DNA of 64,000 nucleotides from Kaistia algarum (GTDB taxonomy: Bacteria > Pseudomonadota > Alphaproteobacteria > Rhizobiales > Kaistiaceae): the NCBI RefSeq assembly GCF_026343945.1, contig NZ_JAPKNJ010000001.1:1178001-1242000 (forward strand). Direction: 5' to 3'. The position numbers were made by a program, and so were the translations under genes. The notes beneath the pieces are model-generated. The model was not told the origin of the DNA, ran no database searches, and was given only the letters and a program-made list of their open reading frames with translations. Below, piece after piece: positions 9,801-19,070 of the stretch (positions are counted from its first letter, which is position 1; the number at the start of each line of letters is the position of its first letter).

Positions 9801-9849
9801 ACCTCTTCCTGCCCCCCGACTGCCATATGCTATTCGAGGTCCCATTCAA
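6802..9849 (-). CDS. res: Type III-like restriction enzyme Res subunit (DEAD/DEAH helicase-nuclease)
   Basis: This 1,015-residue protein has superfamily 2 helicase motifs: Walker A MATGSGKTTVM near residue 182, DEAHH near residue 315, and MLTEGWDTN followed by CEQVVGRGLRR near residue 655. A C-terminal PD-(D/E)xK nuclease is seen as YLPDFLVR, then LVLEVKGIKDE, around residues 937-960. This is the layout of Type III restriction subunits, which translocate along DNA and cut when the site is unmethylated. It is the first gene of a five-gene leftward cluster. The frame starts with a TTG at 9849 and has no obvious ribosome site, so the true start may be somewhat downstream. Because the partner Mod is interrupted, an active Res would threaten the host unless the DUF3883 protein, or a split Mod, controls it. 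Confidence 0.85.
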   Translation of the reverse strand: MNGTSNSIWQSGGRKRLNSFYERPILNSPYRAPDLHHPLDKNGQPLEGEPRQGRRPSRFIVPVPASRKRASANQASLDLETYTENALINEIRAYVDQWRTLRNPIDWGVTSVSQRLLEHWRRPSGWSAQQPFFCQVEAVETIIWLTEVAPRRAATKGLLDQIERHNQEANPELFRLAMKMATGSGKTTVMAMLIAWQAVNAARKESKDFSRAFLIVAPGITIKDRLRVLQPSEPDNYYETREIVPPEMLPDIRRAEIVITNYHAFQHREMMALPKVASSFLQGNDPVPLKTTETDAEMLKRACEKLLNYDRVNVINDEAHHCYRHKVGADAEGALTGDDKREAVENEEAARLWINGIEALDRKLSKGVRAVYDLSATPFFLRGSGYHEGTLFPWVVSDFSLMDAIESGIVKLPRVPVSDNLVRSDTVVYRDLWKQIGKDLPKTAAGAAKLSAFDLPPMLRTALTTLYSHYEGEFDRWERASIAVPPVFIVVCQNTAISRLVFEWIAGFERGDAEEGERAAFHAGHLELFRNYDDQGGRLPRPCTLLIDSRQIESGDALDKGFRDAAGAEIDQFKREVAARAGAGAIGAEVGESALLREVMNTVGRPGRLGEQIRCVVSVSMLTEGWDTNTVTHILGVRAFGTQLLCEQVVGRGLRRQSYDLNPATGLFDVEYADIMGIPFDFASSPQVAKPTRPKPVTRVHAIRERAALEIVFPRVSGYRRDLPSEKLDAVFTEDSRLVITPEDIGPTSVVMEGIVGAGVTITPDVLERLRPSEISFNLAKHLLYTSFRDDDGFPKQHLFPQIQRLARRWLDEGYLVTKGVPVGAILYQDQLARAAEKIDIACTRAGGGRLLAVLDPYNPKGSTRHVNFITSKPCWATGARPPKSQISHVVLDSSWEEQLALTLEGHPRVLAYAKNQALGFEIPYLDGGITRRYLPDFLVRLDDGGEEPINLVLEVKGIKDETDKAKAETTRDLWVPGVNALGGFGRWAFAEFRDWTMMEEDFAVLVEKLMGRAR

Positions 9850-10206
9850 TATACGGCTGTCGTTCGGCGCGCAAAGTTGACCCCTCAGTTAGAGGGCTCC
9901 CCTGCGGGGAGACAGGATCAGGCTGCGGATTTGACTGTGAGCCCGGCATTTTGATCCTCGAACTGCTGCAGGCCGTGATTCCCGTCACGGCGATCGAAAG
10001 CGGAGGGTCGCTGCGCGCATGTCCCCAATTAGCTGGTTGATGCGCTCAGTTCTTGGCATCGCTCAACTTGAAGAGCAGCGCCCGCGCCGAATTTTCTGCT
10101 TGAGCGGGGGAACCTGAAACAGGAATGCGCCCTCCGACCGCTCGGTACAGCTTGCGGTTGGCCAGTTCGTAGCGATAGCTTTGTGTCTGGTAGTGGGGGC
10201 TTGTTT
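9850..10206. other. Divergent intergenic region between the restriction cluster and Zorya operon
   Basis: About 357 bases separate res (leftward) from zorA (rightward) and must carry both promoters. No convincing gene is seen. A hairpin with 6-bp arms CTCCCC/GGGGAG and a 3-base loop lies at 9897-9911. The run GTGGGGGCTTGTTT just before 10207 supplies the zorA ribosome site. No clear operator was recognised. Confidence 0.5.
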
Positions 10207-12177
10207 ATGGACTTAATCCAGCAGATCGGACGTATCGTTCGATCCATTGTGCTAAGCGGGGCCGCTTATCTCCGAGAGGACTATGCTCCCGGTCTCGTCA
10301 CTCTGGCCCTTGTCGCAGCGTTGCTCATCTGTTGCGCCTTGTTCTTGCGGGAGACGCGCGCACATGTAGCTGCCATGCGGAGGCTGAACCGGGCGATCCG
10401 CCAGTTCAATGACGGCGAGCAACTGAGCGCTCGGTTCGACGCGCTCCAGCGCGAGATCAACGGCTTTCGGTCCGCGTCGGGCCGAAAGATCGCCGCAGCC
10501 TGGAACGAATTTGCCGAAACACTCATCCTTCAAGACGAGGGTGGCCGACCGATCTATCACAATTCGGTTCGACCCTCCGCCTTCTTCAATCTGGAGGATC
10601 TAGGGTTCGGCGCCGGGTTCTGGCGGCATATGCCGGGCCTTTTCGTCTCGATCGGCCTGTTCCTGACCTTCCTCGGCCTCGTCTCTGCGCTCGATTCGAT
10701 GGCGAGTGGCAGTGGCGGCACCATCGGTGCCGAGCAGCTCAATGTGCTGCTGACCGTCGCGTCGGCCAAGTTCATCATGTCGCTCACGGGCTTGGCGTGC
10801 TCGATCGTCTTCACCATTGTGCTGCGGTTCGGCATCGGCAGAGCGGAAGATGTCGCCCACACGCTGTCCGCCGGGATTGAGGAGCGTCTATCCTTCCTGA
10901 GTCTCGAACGACTTGCGGCCGATCAGCTGGCCGCGGTCCGGGCGCAGCGCGAATTCATGCAGACGCTCGGCCATGAGCTGGTCGCCGAGCTCGGCCGCCC
11001 GCTGAAGGAGGAGATCCCGAGGGCCATCTCGTCCAGTATCGAAACGGCGATGCGGCCGCTGATTGACCAGGTCGGCAAGGCCGGTGCCGATGGGGTCGGC
11101 GCGATGGTGGACAGCCTCAGCGCCCGCTTCACGGACGATGTCGGCAAGGCGTTGAACGATGCCAGTCGCCATCTCGCCCAGGCCGGGGATCGAATTGCCG
11201 AGCTTTCGGCCCGCATGGATCAGAGTTCCGGGAAGGTCGGAGACGAGCTGAACATTGCGCTGACGCGCGTGTCAGAGGCCGTAGGGGGCATTCGCGACAC
11301 GCTCGGCGAGGCCGCCCGGGATACGGGCGGCACCTTTAATGCCGGGGCTGAAAAATTGCTCGGTGTGATGAACCAGACGCTGGAAGGCATCCGCGAAAAC
11401 ACATCGGCCGGCGCAGCGGCGATGAGCGCGGCGGCATCCGACCTCCGACAGGCCGGCGAGGGGTTTCGCCAGCAGCTTGAGCACGCAAGTAGGACAGGTG
11501 GGGAGGTCGCTCGTGGGCATATCGAGGCTGCGGGTCAAGAGCTTGGCCGCATCGCGAGCGAGGCCTCCGAAAAAGCGGCCTTCGAAATCCTCGGGCCGCT
11601 TGATGAGATTGCAAACAAGATGGCGGGCGTAGTGAATCAGGTCGCCGCGGCGAGCACAGATTTCCGTCTGCTCGCCGACGGAGTGAGATCCGGCGCGGAT
11701 GCCTCCGTGCTCGCGGCGACAACGTTCCGCGCCGCCTCCCAGGATCTCAGCACCGCCGCCGACCCCATCCGCTCCGCGATCGGCGGCATTCAGGCCTCGG
11801 TCTCGTCTCTCGCCGAGACCACGCAGAGCGTGGGAGCCTCCATCACTCGGTCGGCCGATTCGACCGCACGTTCGGCCGCCGACGCGCTGGCCGCCGCGCA
11901 GGCCGTGCTCGGCAGCGAGCAAAGGGCGATCGAGAACGCCCTCGCTGGCATCGGTGTAGCGCTGGATCGGTTGCGCGAGCAGGGCGCGCGCATTGACGAT
12001 ATCGACGGCAAGCTGGGACGCGCCTTCGAGATCTACACCCAGCAGGTGGCCGGCGCCGTGGACGGAATGCGGCACCATGTTCAGGAGCTGCAGCAGACAA
12101 TGCAGCCTGCGATCGACACGCTGAAATCGGTGGTCGAATCGGCCGAAGAGTTCATACCCCGATCGCGGGCTCGATAA
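10207..12177 (+). CDS. zorA: Zorya type I motor protein ZorA (MotA/TolQ/ExbB-like)
   Basis: Three hydrophobic segments are visible in the first 220 residues (LALVAALLICCALFL; FVSIGLFLTFLGLVSAL; AKFIMSLTGLACSIVFTI), matching the MotA/TolQ/ExbB proton-channel core. A roughly 430-residue alanine-rich helical tail follows, with regularly spaced polar residues. ZorA of known Zorya systems has just this combination: pentameric inner-membrane motor plus a long cytoplasmic coiled tail. I chose ATG 10207 (656 residues) over the upstream GTG at 10183 because a GGGGG ribosome site precedes it at a suitable distance. It is the first gene of zorABCD and its TAA overlaps the zorB ATG by one base. The system protects against phage. 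Confidence 0.9.
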   Translation: MDLIQQIGRIVRSIVLSGAAYLREDYAPGLVTLALVAALLICCALFLRETRAHVAAMRRLNRAIRQFNDGEQLSARFDALQREINGFRSASGRKIAAAWNEFAETLILQDEGGRPIYHNSVRPSAFFNLEDLGFGAGFWRHMPGLFVSIGLFLTFLGLVSALDSMASGSGGTIGAEQLNVLLTVASAKFIMSLTGLACSIVFTIVLRFGIGRAEDVAHTLSAGIEERLSFLSLERLAADQLAAVRAQREFMQTLGHELVAELGRPLKEEIPRAISSSIETAMRPLIDQVGKAGADGVGAMVDSLSARFTDDVGKALNDASRHLAQAGDRIAELSARMDQSSGKVGDELNIALTRVSEAVGGIRDTLGEAARDTGGTFNAGAEKLLGVMNQTLEGIRENTSAGAAAMSAAASDLRQAGEGFRQQLEHASRTGGEVARGHIEAAGQELGRIASEASEKAAFEILGPLDEIANKMAGVVNQVAAASTDFRLLADGVRSGADASVLAATTFRAASQDLSTAADPIRSAIGGIQASVSSLAETTQSVGASITRSADSTARSAADALAAAQAVLGSEQRAIENALAGIGVALDRLREQGARIDDIDGKLGRAFEIYTQQVAGAVDGMRHHVQELQQTMQPAIDTLKSVVESAEEFIPRSRAR

Positions 12178-13079
12178 TGCGCACCGCATTCCGCCGCCGC
12201 AGCCGTGAGGATGAAGAGGAGTCGGTCTTCGTCTCGATGACCGACATGACGGTTAGCTTTCTGTTCATCCTGATGATCATGCTGGCGTTCTTCGCCAGCC
12301 GGTTCGATCCGCGCGAAAGCGTGTCGCGCGTCGAGTATGACCAGGTGGTGGCGCAGCGCGACAAGGCTGCCGCCGAACTGACAGCGGCGCAGCATGAGAT
12401 CGAAGCACTCAAAGAAGAAATCGCCCGCCTGCTGGCGCAGATCGAAGCCAAGGATCCGCTTGAACAATATCTGGCGCAAACAGCTCTTGTAAGGAAGCGC
12501 ATCCTTGAGCAGCTGCGCGACCAACTGAAAATCGACTTTCCCGATCTGCAGGTGATGCTCAGCGAGGAGAATGACGCGCTGCGCTTCCAGGGCGACGGCC
12601 TATTCGAGAGTGGGCAGGCCGTGCTGCGCCCCGAGAAGCGCTCTATCGTCGAATCAATCGCATCGCGGCTTGAGCAGATCCTGCCCTGCTACACGCTCGG
12701 TCCGAGCGCCCACTGGGCGAATGACTGCAACGCCAATGCCGCAATCATCGAGGCGGTGCAGATCGAGGGCCACACAGATTCGACTGGCGATCCAAGGAGC
12801 AACCTGCAGCTCTCCACCAATCGCGCCAACGAGACCTTCGGCGCCATGATCGACCGCCAGCCGAACCTCGACAAACATCTGAACTTCCGCCAGCAGCCCG
12901 TGCTGTCGGTTGCGGGATACGGAGATATGCGGCCGATTGCAGGGAACGAGACCAAGACTGGCCGGGCAACCAACCGGCGCATTGACCTCCGGATCATCAT
13001 GTATACGCCGGCGGTTTCCAACGAGATCGTTCGGATCCGGGAGCGGCTCGGCGCCGACCCAGCGGAGACTTCTCCATGA
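12177..13079 (+). CDS. zorB: Zorya stator protein ZorB (MotB/OmpA-like)
   Basis: This 300-residue protein has one N-terminal membrane helix (TVSFLFILMIMLAFFASRF) preceded by the aspartate of TDMTVSF (about residue 23). That residue is the expected proton-carrying acid of MotB-like stators. A coiled segment follows (about 60-100), then a C-terminal OmpA/MotB peptidoglycan-binding domain with EGHTDSTGD near residue 198 and the RATNRRIDLRI segment near 270. In Zorya, ZorB forms a dimer in the ZorA pentamer and anchors the motor to the cell wall. It overlaps zorA by one base and zorC by four bases (ATGA). Confidence 0.92.
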   Translation: MRTAFRRRSREDEEESVFVSMTDMTVSFLFILMIMLAFFASRFDPRESVSRVEYDQVVAQRDKAAAELTAAQHEIEALKEEIARLLAQIEAKDPLEQYLAQTALVRKRILEQLRDQLKIDFPDLQVMLSEENDALRFQGDGLFESGQAVLRPEKRSIVESIASRLEQILPCYTLGPSAHWANDCNANAAIIEAVQIEGHTDSTGDPRSNLQLSTNRANETFGAMIDRQPNLDKHLNFRQQPVLSVAGYGDMRPIAGNETKTGRATNRRIDLRIIMYTPAVSNEIVRIRERLGADPAETSP

Positions 13080-14383
13080 GCCTGTCCGAGGTCCTGAGGC
13101 GGCACGCTCCCTATCAGCCACGGCCGCTGTCTGGGCTCGCGCCACTCGCTGCTGCGGCCGAACGTGTGTTGGCGCGCTGGCCGGATGCCGTGAAGGAGCC
13201 GCCGGAGAAGGACCGGGAGCGCCTCGTTCAAGAGATGCTCCGGCGGCTGGAGCAAGAAGACTGGCGAGACGTGCATACCTCGTTTGTCACCACTGCCGCG
13301 GTTGCACTATTCGACAACGAGCGCCGAGAGCGGCCGGATCTTGCCAAGCTACGACAGTTCTATCTCGACGAGATCATCGCCAACGACAGCGCGTCGTTCC
13401 GACGGGCGATGGTGGCAGTCTATATTGGCTCCTACGTGCCGCGCGCAGCCCATACGGTGGCGCTTGCCCGAAGCCTGAGCCGGGTGGCCGACGCGCTCGG
13501 CGGCCGCTGGAGCGTGCTGCTGCAAGCGGTGCCACGCCTTCTCGACGGTGTTTCAGCGCATGAACAGGTGAGCCAGCTGATGCTGTCGATGCCCCAGCCG
13601 TGGAGTAATTTGAAGTCCATCAACCTCAGGAGCCCTCACGCCCCTGGCCTAATGACGCACGCTCATCTGGCATTTGTGAAGGCCCTTGCACCAGATCTGG
13701 CGGAGCCCCCTGCCATCGACAAGCTGCTCAACTGGCTGAAACCAGAGGGCGCGCAGCCGAAGGCGGAGGGCGCGTCCGAGGCCATCTCCGCCCTCCTGAT
13801 GCCCTGGAGAACGTCCGATCCGCCTTCCGATCTACGGTCCGAGCTGACGACGCGAATCACCGGCCTTTACGGCGATCCGAGGACGCGAGGCAAGGAGGCG
13901 CCATGGAATGGCGTCGCGGACGACCTAGTGGAGCATCTCTCCCGATGGCTGACGGGTGAGAATATCCGGTTCTTCATGGACATCGTGTCTGACGTCGAGA
14001 CGAGTCACATGTGGACTCCACGCCGGCAGTTCTGGATGAAGCTCCATCAGGAGAGACGCATCACGAGCGCCTGGGTCGCGCTTAGCGACGAGGGCGCGCG
14101 TCTGGCCCGACAGCGGGCAGCAGGGCGACCGGGGTTGAAATTTGGACGGCAGATTGCCGGCGGCAGTCGAATTCGCACCTGCCTGCTGATCCTCAAGATA
14201 GGATCGAAGATCGTTGTCGAGGGGTCGCACAACTATAAGGTGCACGTCTTCGACGAGTCAGCAGCGGGAAGGCCCAAGCTCTATCAAGACGGATATGACT
14301 GCGAACTGATCAGATCGATCAGAGGCGCGCAGGCCAAGATGCACTTGGGAGACTGGCAGGGCTGGGTGCGGGAGAGGATTTAG
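13076..14383 (+). CDS. zorC: Zorya effector ZorC (EH-signature domain)
   Basis: The protein has 435 residues and is largely helical with no membrane segments. The C-terminal half has the EH-signature features, including RRQFWMKLHQERRITSAWV around residues 316-335, then a basic strand-rich end. Identification rests on that signature together with its fixed position between zorB and zorD. In characterised type I systems ZorC is a DNA-binding cytosolic component needed for phage protection together with ZorD. Its ATG overlaps the zorB stop by four bases, and zorD begins four bases after its stop. Confidence 0.85.
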   Translation: MSLSEVLRRHAPYQPRPLSGLAPLAAAAERVLARWPDAVKEPPEKDRERLVQEMLRRLEQEDWRDVHTSFVTTAAVALFDNERRERPDLAKLRQFYLDEIIANDSASFRRAMVAVYIGSYVPRAAHTVALARSLSRVADALGGRWSVLLQAVPRLLDGVSAHEQVSQLMLSMPQPWSNLKSINLRSPHAPGLMTHAHLAFVKALAPDLAEPPAIDKLLNWLKPEGAQPKAEGASEAISALLMPWRTSDPPSDLRSELTTRITGLYGDPRTRGKEAPWNGVADDLVEHLSRWLTGENIRFFMDIVSDVETSHMWTPRRQFWMKLHQERRITSAWVALSDEGARLARQRAAGRPGLKFGRQIAGGSRIRTCLLILKIGSKIVVEGSHNYKVHVFDESAAGRPKLYQDGYDCELIRSIRGAQAKMHLGDWQGWVRERI

Positions 14384-14387
14384 GCCG

Positions 14388-17300
14388 ATGGCACTTGAGC
14401 TTCACTACGACCCGGCGGGAATCACACTACGACTTCCGGCCGAACGGGGTGGGCTGCTCCACCTGCTCCGGAAGCCACCGGCACGAGACCTCCGACGATT
14501 GCCGGCGACTGAGCGCGACCTGATCGTTGCGATCGCGGATCTTCGAGAGCTCAGTGCCGATGATCCCGACAACATGTGCCTGTCCGACGACAACATCTGG
14601 ATATCCCACGAGGTTGCCTCGCAAGTTGATGCTTCGACTGCTGCGACTTTGAGCCTACCCAAGGCAGTCGACCTGACCTTCAGCACGGAGGTCGAGGGGA
14701 TAGTCGGCGCGAGCAATTTCAAGCTGGTGTATCGATGGAGCAAGGGCGGCCATCGCCAGTCGCCGCCACGCGTCGGAGCTATCCTCGAGACTGCTCAAGG
14801 GCCGCGGCTGATCCCCCATTGGATGCTGAAGGCGATCGAGGTTGCCGATGGAGCGAGTCCTCAGGCGGATGACGCAGCCGACTGGGAGGCGCTGGCACGC
14901 TTCCGGCAAGCGCTGGAGCCCGGCTTGCAGATGAGCCGAGGGGACAATGCCGCCCGCATGTCGATGACGGATTTTCTTTCGAGCCTGGAGGTTCGCCTGG
15001 CCGACGCGTTTTCCGTCTCGCCCAACGAGGATGCGACCGACTTTGAGGTGGTGCCATTCTCCCGCGAACGCCTACAGGAGGAGGATGCAGCGCGGGATGG
15101 TGAGATCGACGAGGCGCTTGGTGAACTGAGCGGCGACGCGTTGCGCATGTTTCAGCAACGGTTGCGCGATCGTGGGGCGCTCGCCGCCTATCGGCTCAAG
15201 CCAGGCAGCTACCTGATCGTGGATCGTGGTGCCATGCCGGCACTTCGAGTTATGGCGGAAAAGCAGCGCGGCTCGCGCGGTGAACGACGGGAGTTCATTT
15301 CAAATCCCCGCCCCGCAATAACGACCGCCATCGAGGGTGAACTTGAGCGCCGCGGCCTGCTCGACAACCTAGATGCTGCCAGCATCGAGGAATCGATCGA
15401 GGCAGCCGCTGGCCCGGTTCTGGTGGAGACGGCGCAGTTTTCAAGCCGGGTCGTCGGCCTGAAGATATTTGAGAAGGAGCCAGCGCCGCCCGGCACCAGT
15501 GGTGGCGGCACATGGATGCCCGAGGATTTCGGGCGGAAGCTGGGGGAATATCTGGCTGACTTGCCCAAGCCCGCACTCGAACAGCTCCGGGACGACGTGA
15601 CTGACGCGCTTGCCTCCGAGCAGGATGTAATCGTCCGCGACGGGATCGAAATTCCCGCGCGCCCGGAGACGCTCAGGACCATTGAAACCAGAATCGCTGC
15701 CACTGACCAGCAATCTGATCCGGAGGAAGATCCACTGCTCGGTGCAGCCGGGCCAGTCGTGCTCGACAGCAAGAGCAATTTGCGCGAGCTGCAGTGGTTT
15801 GCCGAACTGAAACCACGAAAGGTAGTTTCACGCAGCCCCCCTTCATTGGTGAGAACCCCGCTGAAGCCGCACCAGGTGGAGAGCTTCGAGTGGCAAGTCG
15901 CTGCCTGGGAGGCTGGACTGCCGGGCGTTCTCAACGCCGACGAGCAGGGCTTAGGAAAAACCCTGCAGACCATAACGTTCCTGACTTGGTTGCAGTCGAA
16001 CATGATCGAGGCCACCACACGAAGACCGTTGCTGGTCGTGGCGCCCACCTCGCTGCTGATCAACTGGGAGCAGGAGGTCGAGCGACACCTCGGCGATCCC
16101 GGTTTGGGCCACGTCATCCGCCTCTATGGCAGCGGCACCAGCTCGCGAAAGCGCATTGGGGAGGGCGGCAAGGACATCGACAGCGGCTCGGCCAAGCTTG
16201 ATCTCGGATTTCTGCACGAAGCGGTTGCGGAAGGACGTGCGCATCGCCTCTGGGTACTCACCACCTATACTACGCTCACGAACTACCAGCACTCTCTCGC
16301 GACCATTCCGTTTGCGGCGGCCGTCTACGACGAGATCCAGACCCTCAAGAACAATCGAAGCATGCGCTCGACCGCTGCGCGTGGCGTGAAGGCGGATTTT
16401 ACCATCGGTCTCACCGGCACCCCGATCGAGAACTCCGTGCTCGATATCTGGTCGATCATGGATCAAGTGGCGCCCGGCAGACTGGACACCGAAAGCAACT
16501 TCCTGGAGCGCTACCGCCGTCCAGACACAGCCAATATGGCTGACCTGCACACCCGCATCTTCAAGACTCAGGAGCGTGTTCCACCCACCGGGATCCGCCG
16601 GCTGAAGTCTCAGGTCGCGAAGGACCTGCCGGGCAAGAGCCGGCGGCTCTACCCCCGTGCTATGCCAAAGGCGCAGGAGTTGGCCTACGAGGATGCGCGA
16701 CTGAAGCTGGCCCAGGGCGGTCGGGGGGCCGCACTCAAAATGCTGCATCACATCCGTGCCGTCTCGGTCCATCCAGACCTGGAGGGCCGCCAACCCGACG
16801 GAGATTTCATCGGATCCTCAGCGCGATTGTCCGCATGCTTCGATTTGATAGGGCGCATACGCGACGCGGGAGAACGAGCGCTGGTGTTCATCGAGCACCG
16901 GCGGATGCAGTATCGATTCATCGAACTAGCCAAGGCTGAGTTCAGATTGAGCAGAATCGACCTGATTAATGGTGACACGCCGATCAAATCCCGGCAGGAA
17001 ATCGTCAACCGATTCCAGGCCCTTGAAAGGGAACCGGGCTTCGACCTGCTTGTGCTCGGTCCCAAGGCGGCAGGCACGGGCCTCACACTTACCGCGGCGA
17101 CGCACGTCATTCATCTTTCTCGATGGTGGAACCCAGCGGTCGAAGAGCAGTGCAACGACCGAGTGCATCGCATCGGTCAGACCAAACCGGTTACCGTACA
17201 CCTGCCGATGGCGATCCATAGCGGCTACCGCGAAAATTCCTTCGACTGTCTCCTCAATAGCCTGATGCAGAGGAAACGTAATCTGGCCGAATCCGCCCTT

Positions 17301-17480
17301 TGGCCGATGGGAGATACCGATGATGACTCCGATCAGCTTCAAAGGATGGTATCGGAGGGGGCCGACCAGTCACTAAGAGGAGGCGACGCAGTTCGGCTCG
17401 CAATCGAGGCGATGTTCCTGCGCGAGGAACTTGGCGCCCCAGACTGGAAATCGGACGGCTCGGTTCTGCTATTCGATTAA
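14388..17480 (+). CDS. zorD: Zorya effector ZorD (SNF2-type helicase/nuclease component)
   Basis: The C-terminal half of this 1,030-residue protein is an SNF2-family ATPase. Walker A is [11 protein letters not shown] near residue 525, motif II is YDEIQTLKN near residue 648 (DEIQ instead of the classic DEAH), motif III is [10 protein letters not shown], and motif VI reads [20 protein letters not shown] near residue 915. The N-terminal half is a large, poorly characterised region typical of ZorD. Known ZorD degrades or unwinds invading DNA in the cytosol after membrane sensing. It is the last gene of the Zorya operon. The frame is full length with no visible damage. An IS3-family remnant lies immediately downstream, with its stop inside the final codons of zorD. 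Confidence 0.9.
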   Translation: MALELHYDPAGITLRLPAERGGLLHLLRKPPARDLRRLPATERDLIVAIADLRELSADDPDNMCLSDDNIWISHEVASQVDASTAATLSLPKAVDLTFSTEVEGIVGASNFKLVYRWSKGGHRQSPPRVGAILETAQGPRLIPHWMLKAIEVADGASPQADDAADWEALARFRQALEPGLQMSRGDNAARMSMTDFLSSLEVRLADAFSVSPNEDATDFEVVPFSRERLQEEDAARDGEIDEALGELSGDALRMFQQRLRDRGALAAYRLKPGSYLIVDRGAMPALRVMAEKQRGSRGERREFISNPRPAITTAIEGELERRGLLDNLDAASIEESIEAAAGPVLVETAQFSSRVVGLKIFEKEPAPPGTSGGGTWMPEDFGRKLGEYLADLPKPALEQLRDDVTDALASEQDVIVRDGIEIPARPETLRTIETRIAATDQQSDPEEDPLLGAAGPVVLDSKSNLRELQWFAELKPRKVVSRSPPSLVRTPLKPHQVESFEWQVAAWEAGLPGVLNADEQGLGKTLQTITFLTWLQSNMIEATTRRPLLVVAPTSLLINWEQEVERHLGDPGLGHVIRLYGSGTSSRKRIGEGGKDIDSGSAKLDLGFLHEAVAEGRAHRLWVLTTYTTLTNYQHSLATIPFAAAVYDEIQTLKNNRSMRSTAARGVKADFTIGLTGTPIENSVLDIWSIMDQVAPGRLDTESNFLERYRRPDTANMADLHTRIFKTQERVPPTGIRRLKSQVAKDLPGKSRRLYPRAMPKAQELAYEDARLKLAQGGRGAALKMLHHIRAVSVHPDLEGRQPDGDFIGSSARLSACFDLIGRIRDAGERALVFIEHRRMQYRFIELAKAEFRLSRIDLINGDTPIKSRQEIVNRFQALEREPGFDLLVLGPKAAGTGLTLTAATHVIHLSRWWNPAVEEQCNDRVHRIGQTKPVTVHLPMAIHSGYRENSFDCLLNSLMQRKRNLAESALWPMGDTDDDSDQLQRMVSEGADQSLRGGDAVRLAIEAMFLREELGAPDWKSDGSVLLFD

Positions 17481-17987
17481 AGGTGGCAAGATCAAATGGA
17501 TCGCGACTGACCTTGTCCCCGATGAGCCCTCGTTCATAACTGGACTCTGTTCTTTTTGGTCCGATCTGGACCGGGTTGCAAACTCGTTCGGGGTGAGGCC
17601 GCGCAGGCTCGTGTGCGGCCGGCGCTCGTTGTAGTCGATCCTCAATTCTTCGATGATGCGGCGTGCCGCTGCCATGCCGCAGAACAGGTGTTCGTTGAGG
17701 CACTCGTCCCGGAAGCGGCCGTTCAGGCTTTCGACGAAGCCGTTCTGGGTAGGATTCCCGGGCGCGATGTAGTGCCACTCGACGTGGTTGTCCTCCTGAC
17801 ACTGGAGGATCGACCGCGATGTCAGTTCGGTTCCGTTGTCGGAGACGATCATCAGCGGCCGTCCGCGCGCTTGGGCAATGGCGTCGAGTTCCCGCGCCAC
17901 CCGCGTGCCCGACAGCGACGTGTCGACGACGAGCGCCAGGCACTCGCGGGTGAAGTCGTCGATCACCACCAGGACGGAGTCCTGCAT
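17469..17987 (-). pseudogene. IS3-family transposase OrfB remnant (C-terminal part)
   Basis: About 150 residues of an IS3-family DDE integrase core remain. [20 protein letters not shown] is near the start, [17 protein letters not shown] carries the second aspartate, and [20 protein letters not shown] carries the catalytic glutamate; [19 protein letters not shown] closes the family signature. The N-terminal portion and OrfA are missing: homology stops near 17,987. The frame reads past the usual end into the last bases of zorD, so the element's own end was also lost. It is a relic of transposition in the island and is not expected to be active. Confidence 0.85.
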
Positions 17988-18875
17988 AAGCCGAGGGCAT
18001 TCCAGAGGGCAAGGTCACTGCCGGCCCTGGGAAACATACGATTCAAGAGAGAACAAACTCGTGGGTGATCATGATCCGCATCCCAGGTTGAACCCGGAAT
18101 ATCGTCGTCGTGACAAGGTCGCATCTGTCCACCCGTCATCTGACTGCGACCTCAATCCCAACCTGAACGAGCGCCCGCCGATCGTCTGCCGTCAACCGAG
18201 ATGTAAACCACCGAAACGACCTCCCTCGTATTCGAATACGAGCCGGTGCTTCCGAAAGGCTGACAAAAGGTTACGCTAAGTTGACAGCCGATAAAAAATC
18301 GATGCGGTGTAAACCATCTTGCCGCAGCTCAAAGACAAGCGCAGATGACGAGAAAACGGCAGTTCGACAGGCCACGCTGATGCGCACAGAGTAGCGACGC
18401 AGATTGTTCGTTCTCCGGTGGAATTTTCCGCAGGACTTGATTGCCCATGTCTAGAAGACCTCAGGCAAATTCTGGGTGAATAGCTATTAGGCTTCGCCGC
18501 GCCAGAGCGGCCAGGTTCATAGTCGCCGGTACGGGCGGCCTGATGCATCTGTCGGAAGAACTGAGACCGTGCCCCCCGGTGGTCGCCTGAGCGCGACGAC
18601 GGCACTCCATCAGGGTATTCGTATCCCCAAGATGCATGACGATGACGTCGCGTGGCGGCGCCACTGTCCGCCGACGGTGGCACTCGCATCCTCCTCGCTG
18701 CCTCAAGAGAATGGCGAACCTGGACCGGCCGCGCCAGACAAACCCAACCTTATAGCGTCGAGCAGGTCGAAACGCAGAAGAAATTCCGAAAGTATTCTTC
18801 AGACTTTCTGTGCGTTGCCGTCGGACCGCTCGCTATAGTGGGGTGTCGGATAGTCATGTTCGACGGAGCGCCGAG
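17988..18875. other. Gene-poor stretch between IS3 remnant and integrase end
   Basis: About 890 bases hold no frame with recognisable protein character; the open frames present are arginine- and serine-rich and look like chance frames. A perfect 18-bp palindrome, CTCGTATTCGAATACGAG, lies at 18225-18242. The stretch is probably degraded island DNA. Confidence 0.5.
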
Positions 18876-19070
18876 TTGGAGATCGAGGAAAAGCGGAAGC
18901 TGCAACGGCTCTATGCCGCGCGTGCAAAGATCGCGTGGCTCGTGATCGAGGATCGCGTCTATGCGCCGATCTTTGAAGCTCTCGAGCAGGACATCGCCGA
19001 ACTCGAGGTCGCCAATGATCCCATCGAGAGAGCGCGTCTGATCGCCCGATCTCAGAGGGCAAAGGCCTGA
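18876..19070 (+). CDS. Small helical protein beside the integrase, function unknown
   Basis: A TTG at 18876, preceded by GGAG at a suitable distance, opens a 64-residue frame. The protein is rich in charged helix formers (EEKRKLQRLYAARAKIAWLV and DIAELEVANDPIERARL), with the regular pattern of a real coiled or helical protein. Its end overlaps the convergent integrase by 19 bases. The frame extends further upstream to 18810, but those codons look non-coding. No family was recognised. A role as a recombination accessory is possible only by position. Confidence 0.45.
   Translation: MEIEEKRKLQRLYAARAKIAWLVIEDRVYAPIFEALEQDIAELEVANDPIERARLIARSQRAKA

Noticed and set aside
18276-18706. Minus-strand frames of 81 and 137 codons in the gene-poor stretch
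   Set aside because: Composition is rich in Arg, Ser and Cys with no domain pattern and no good ribosome site.
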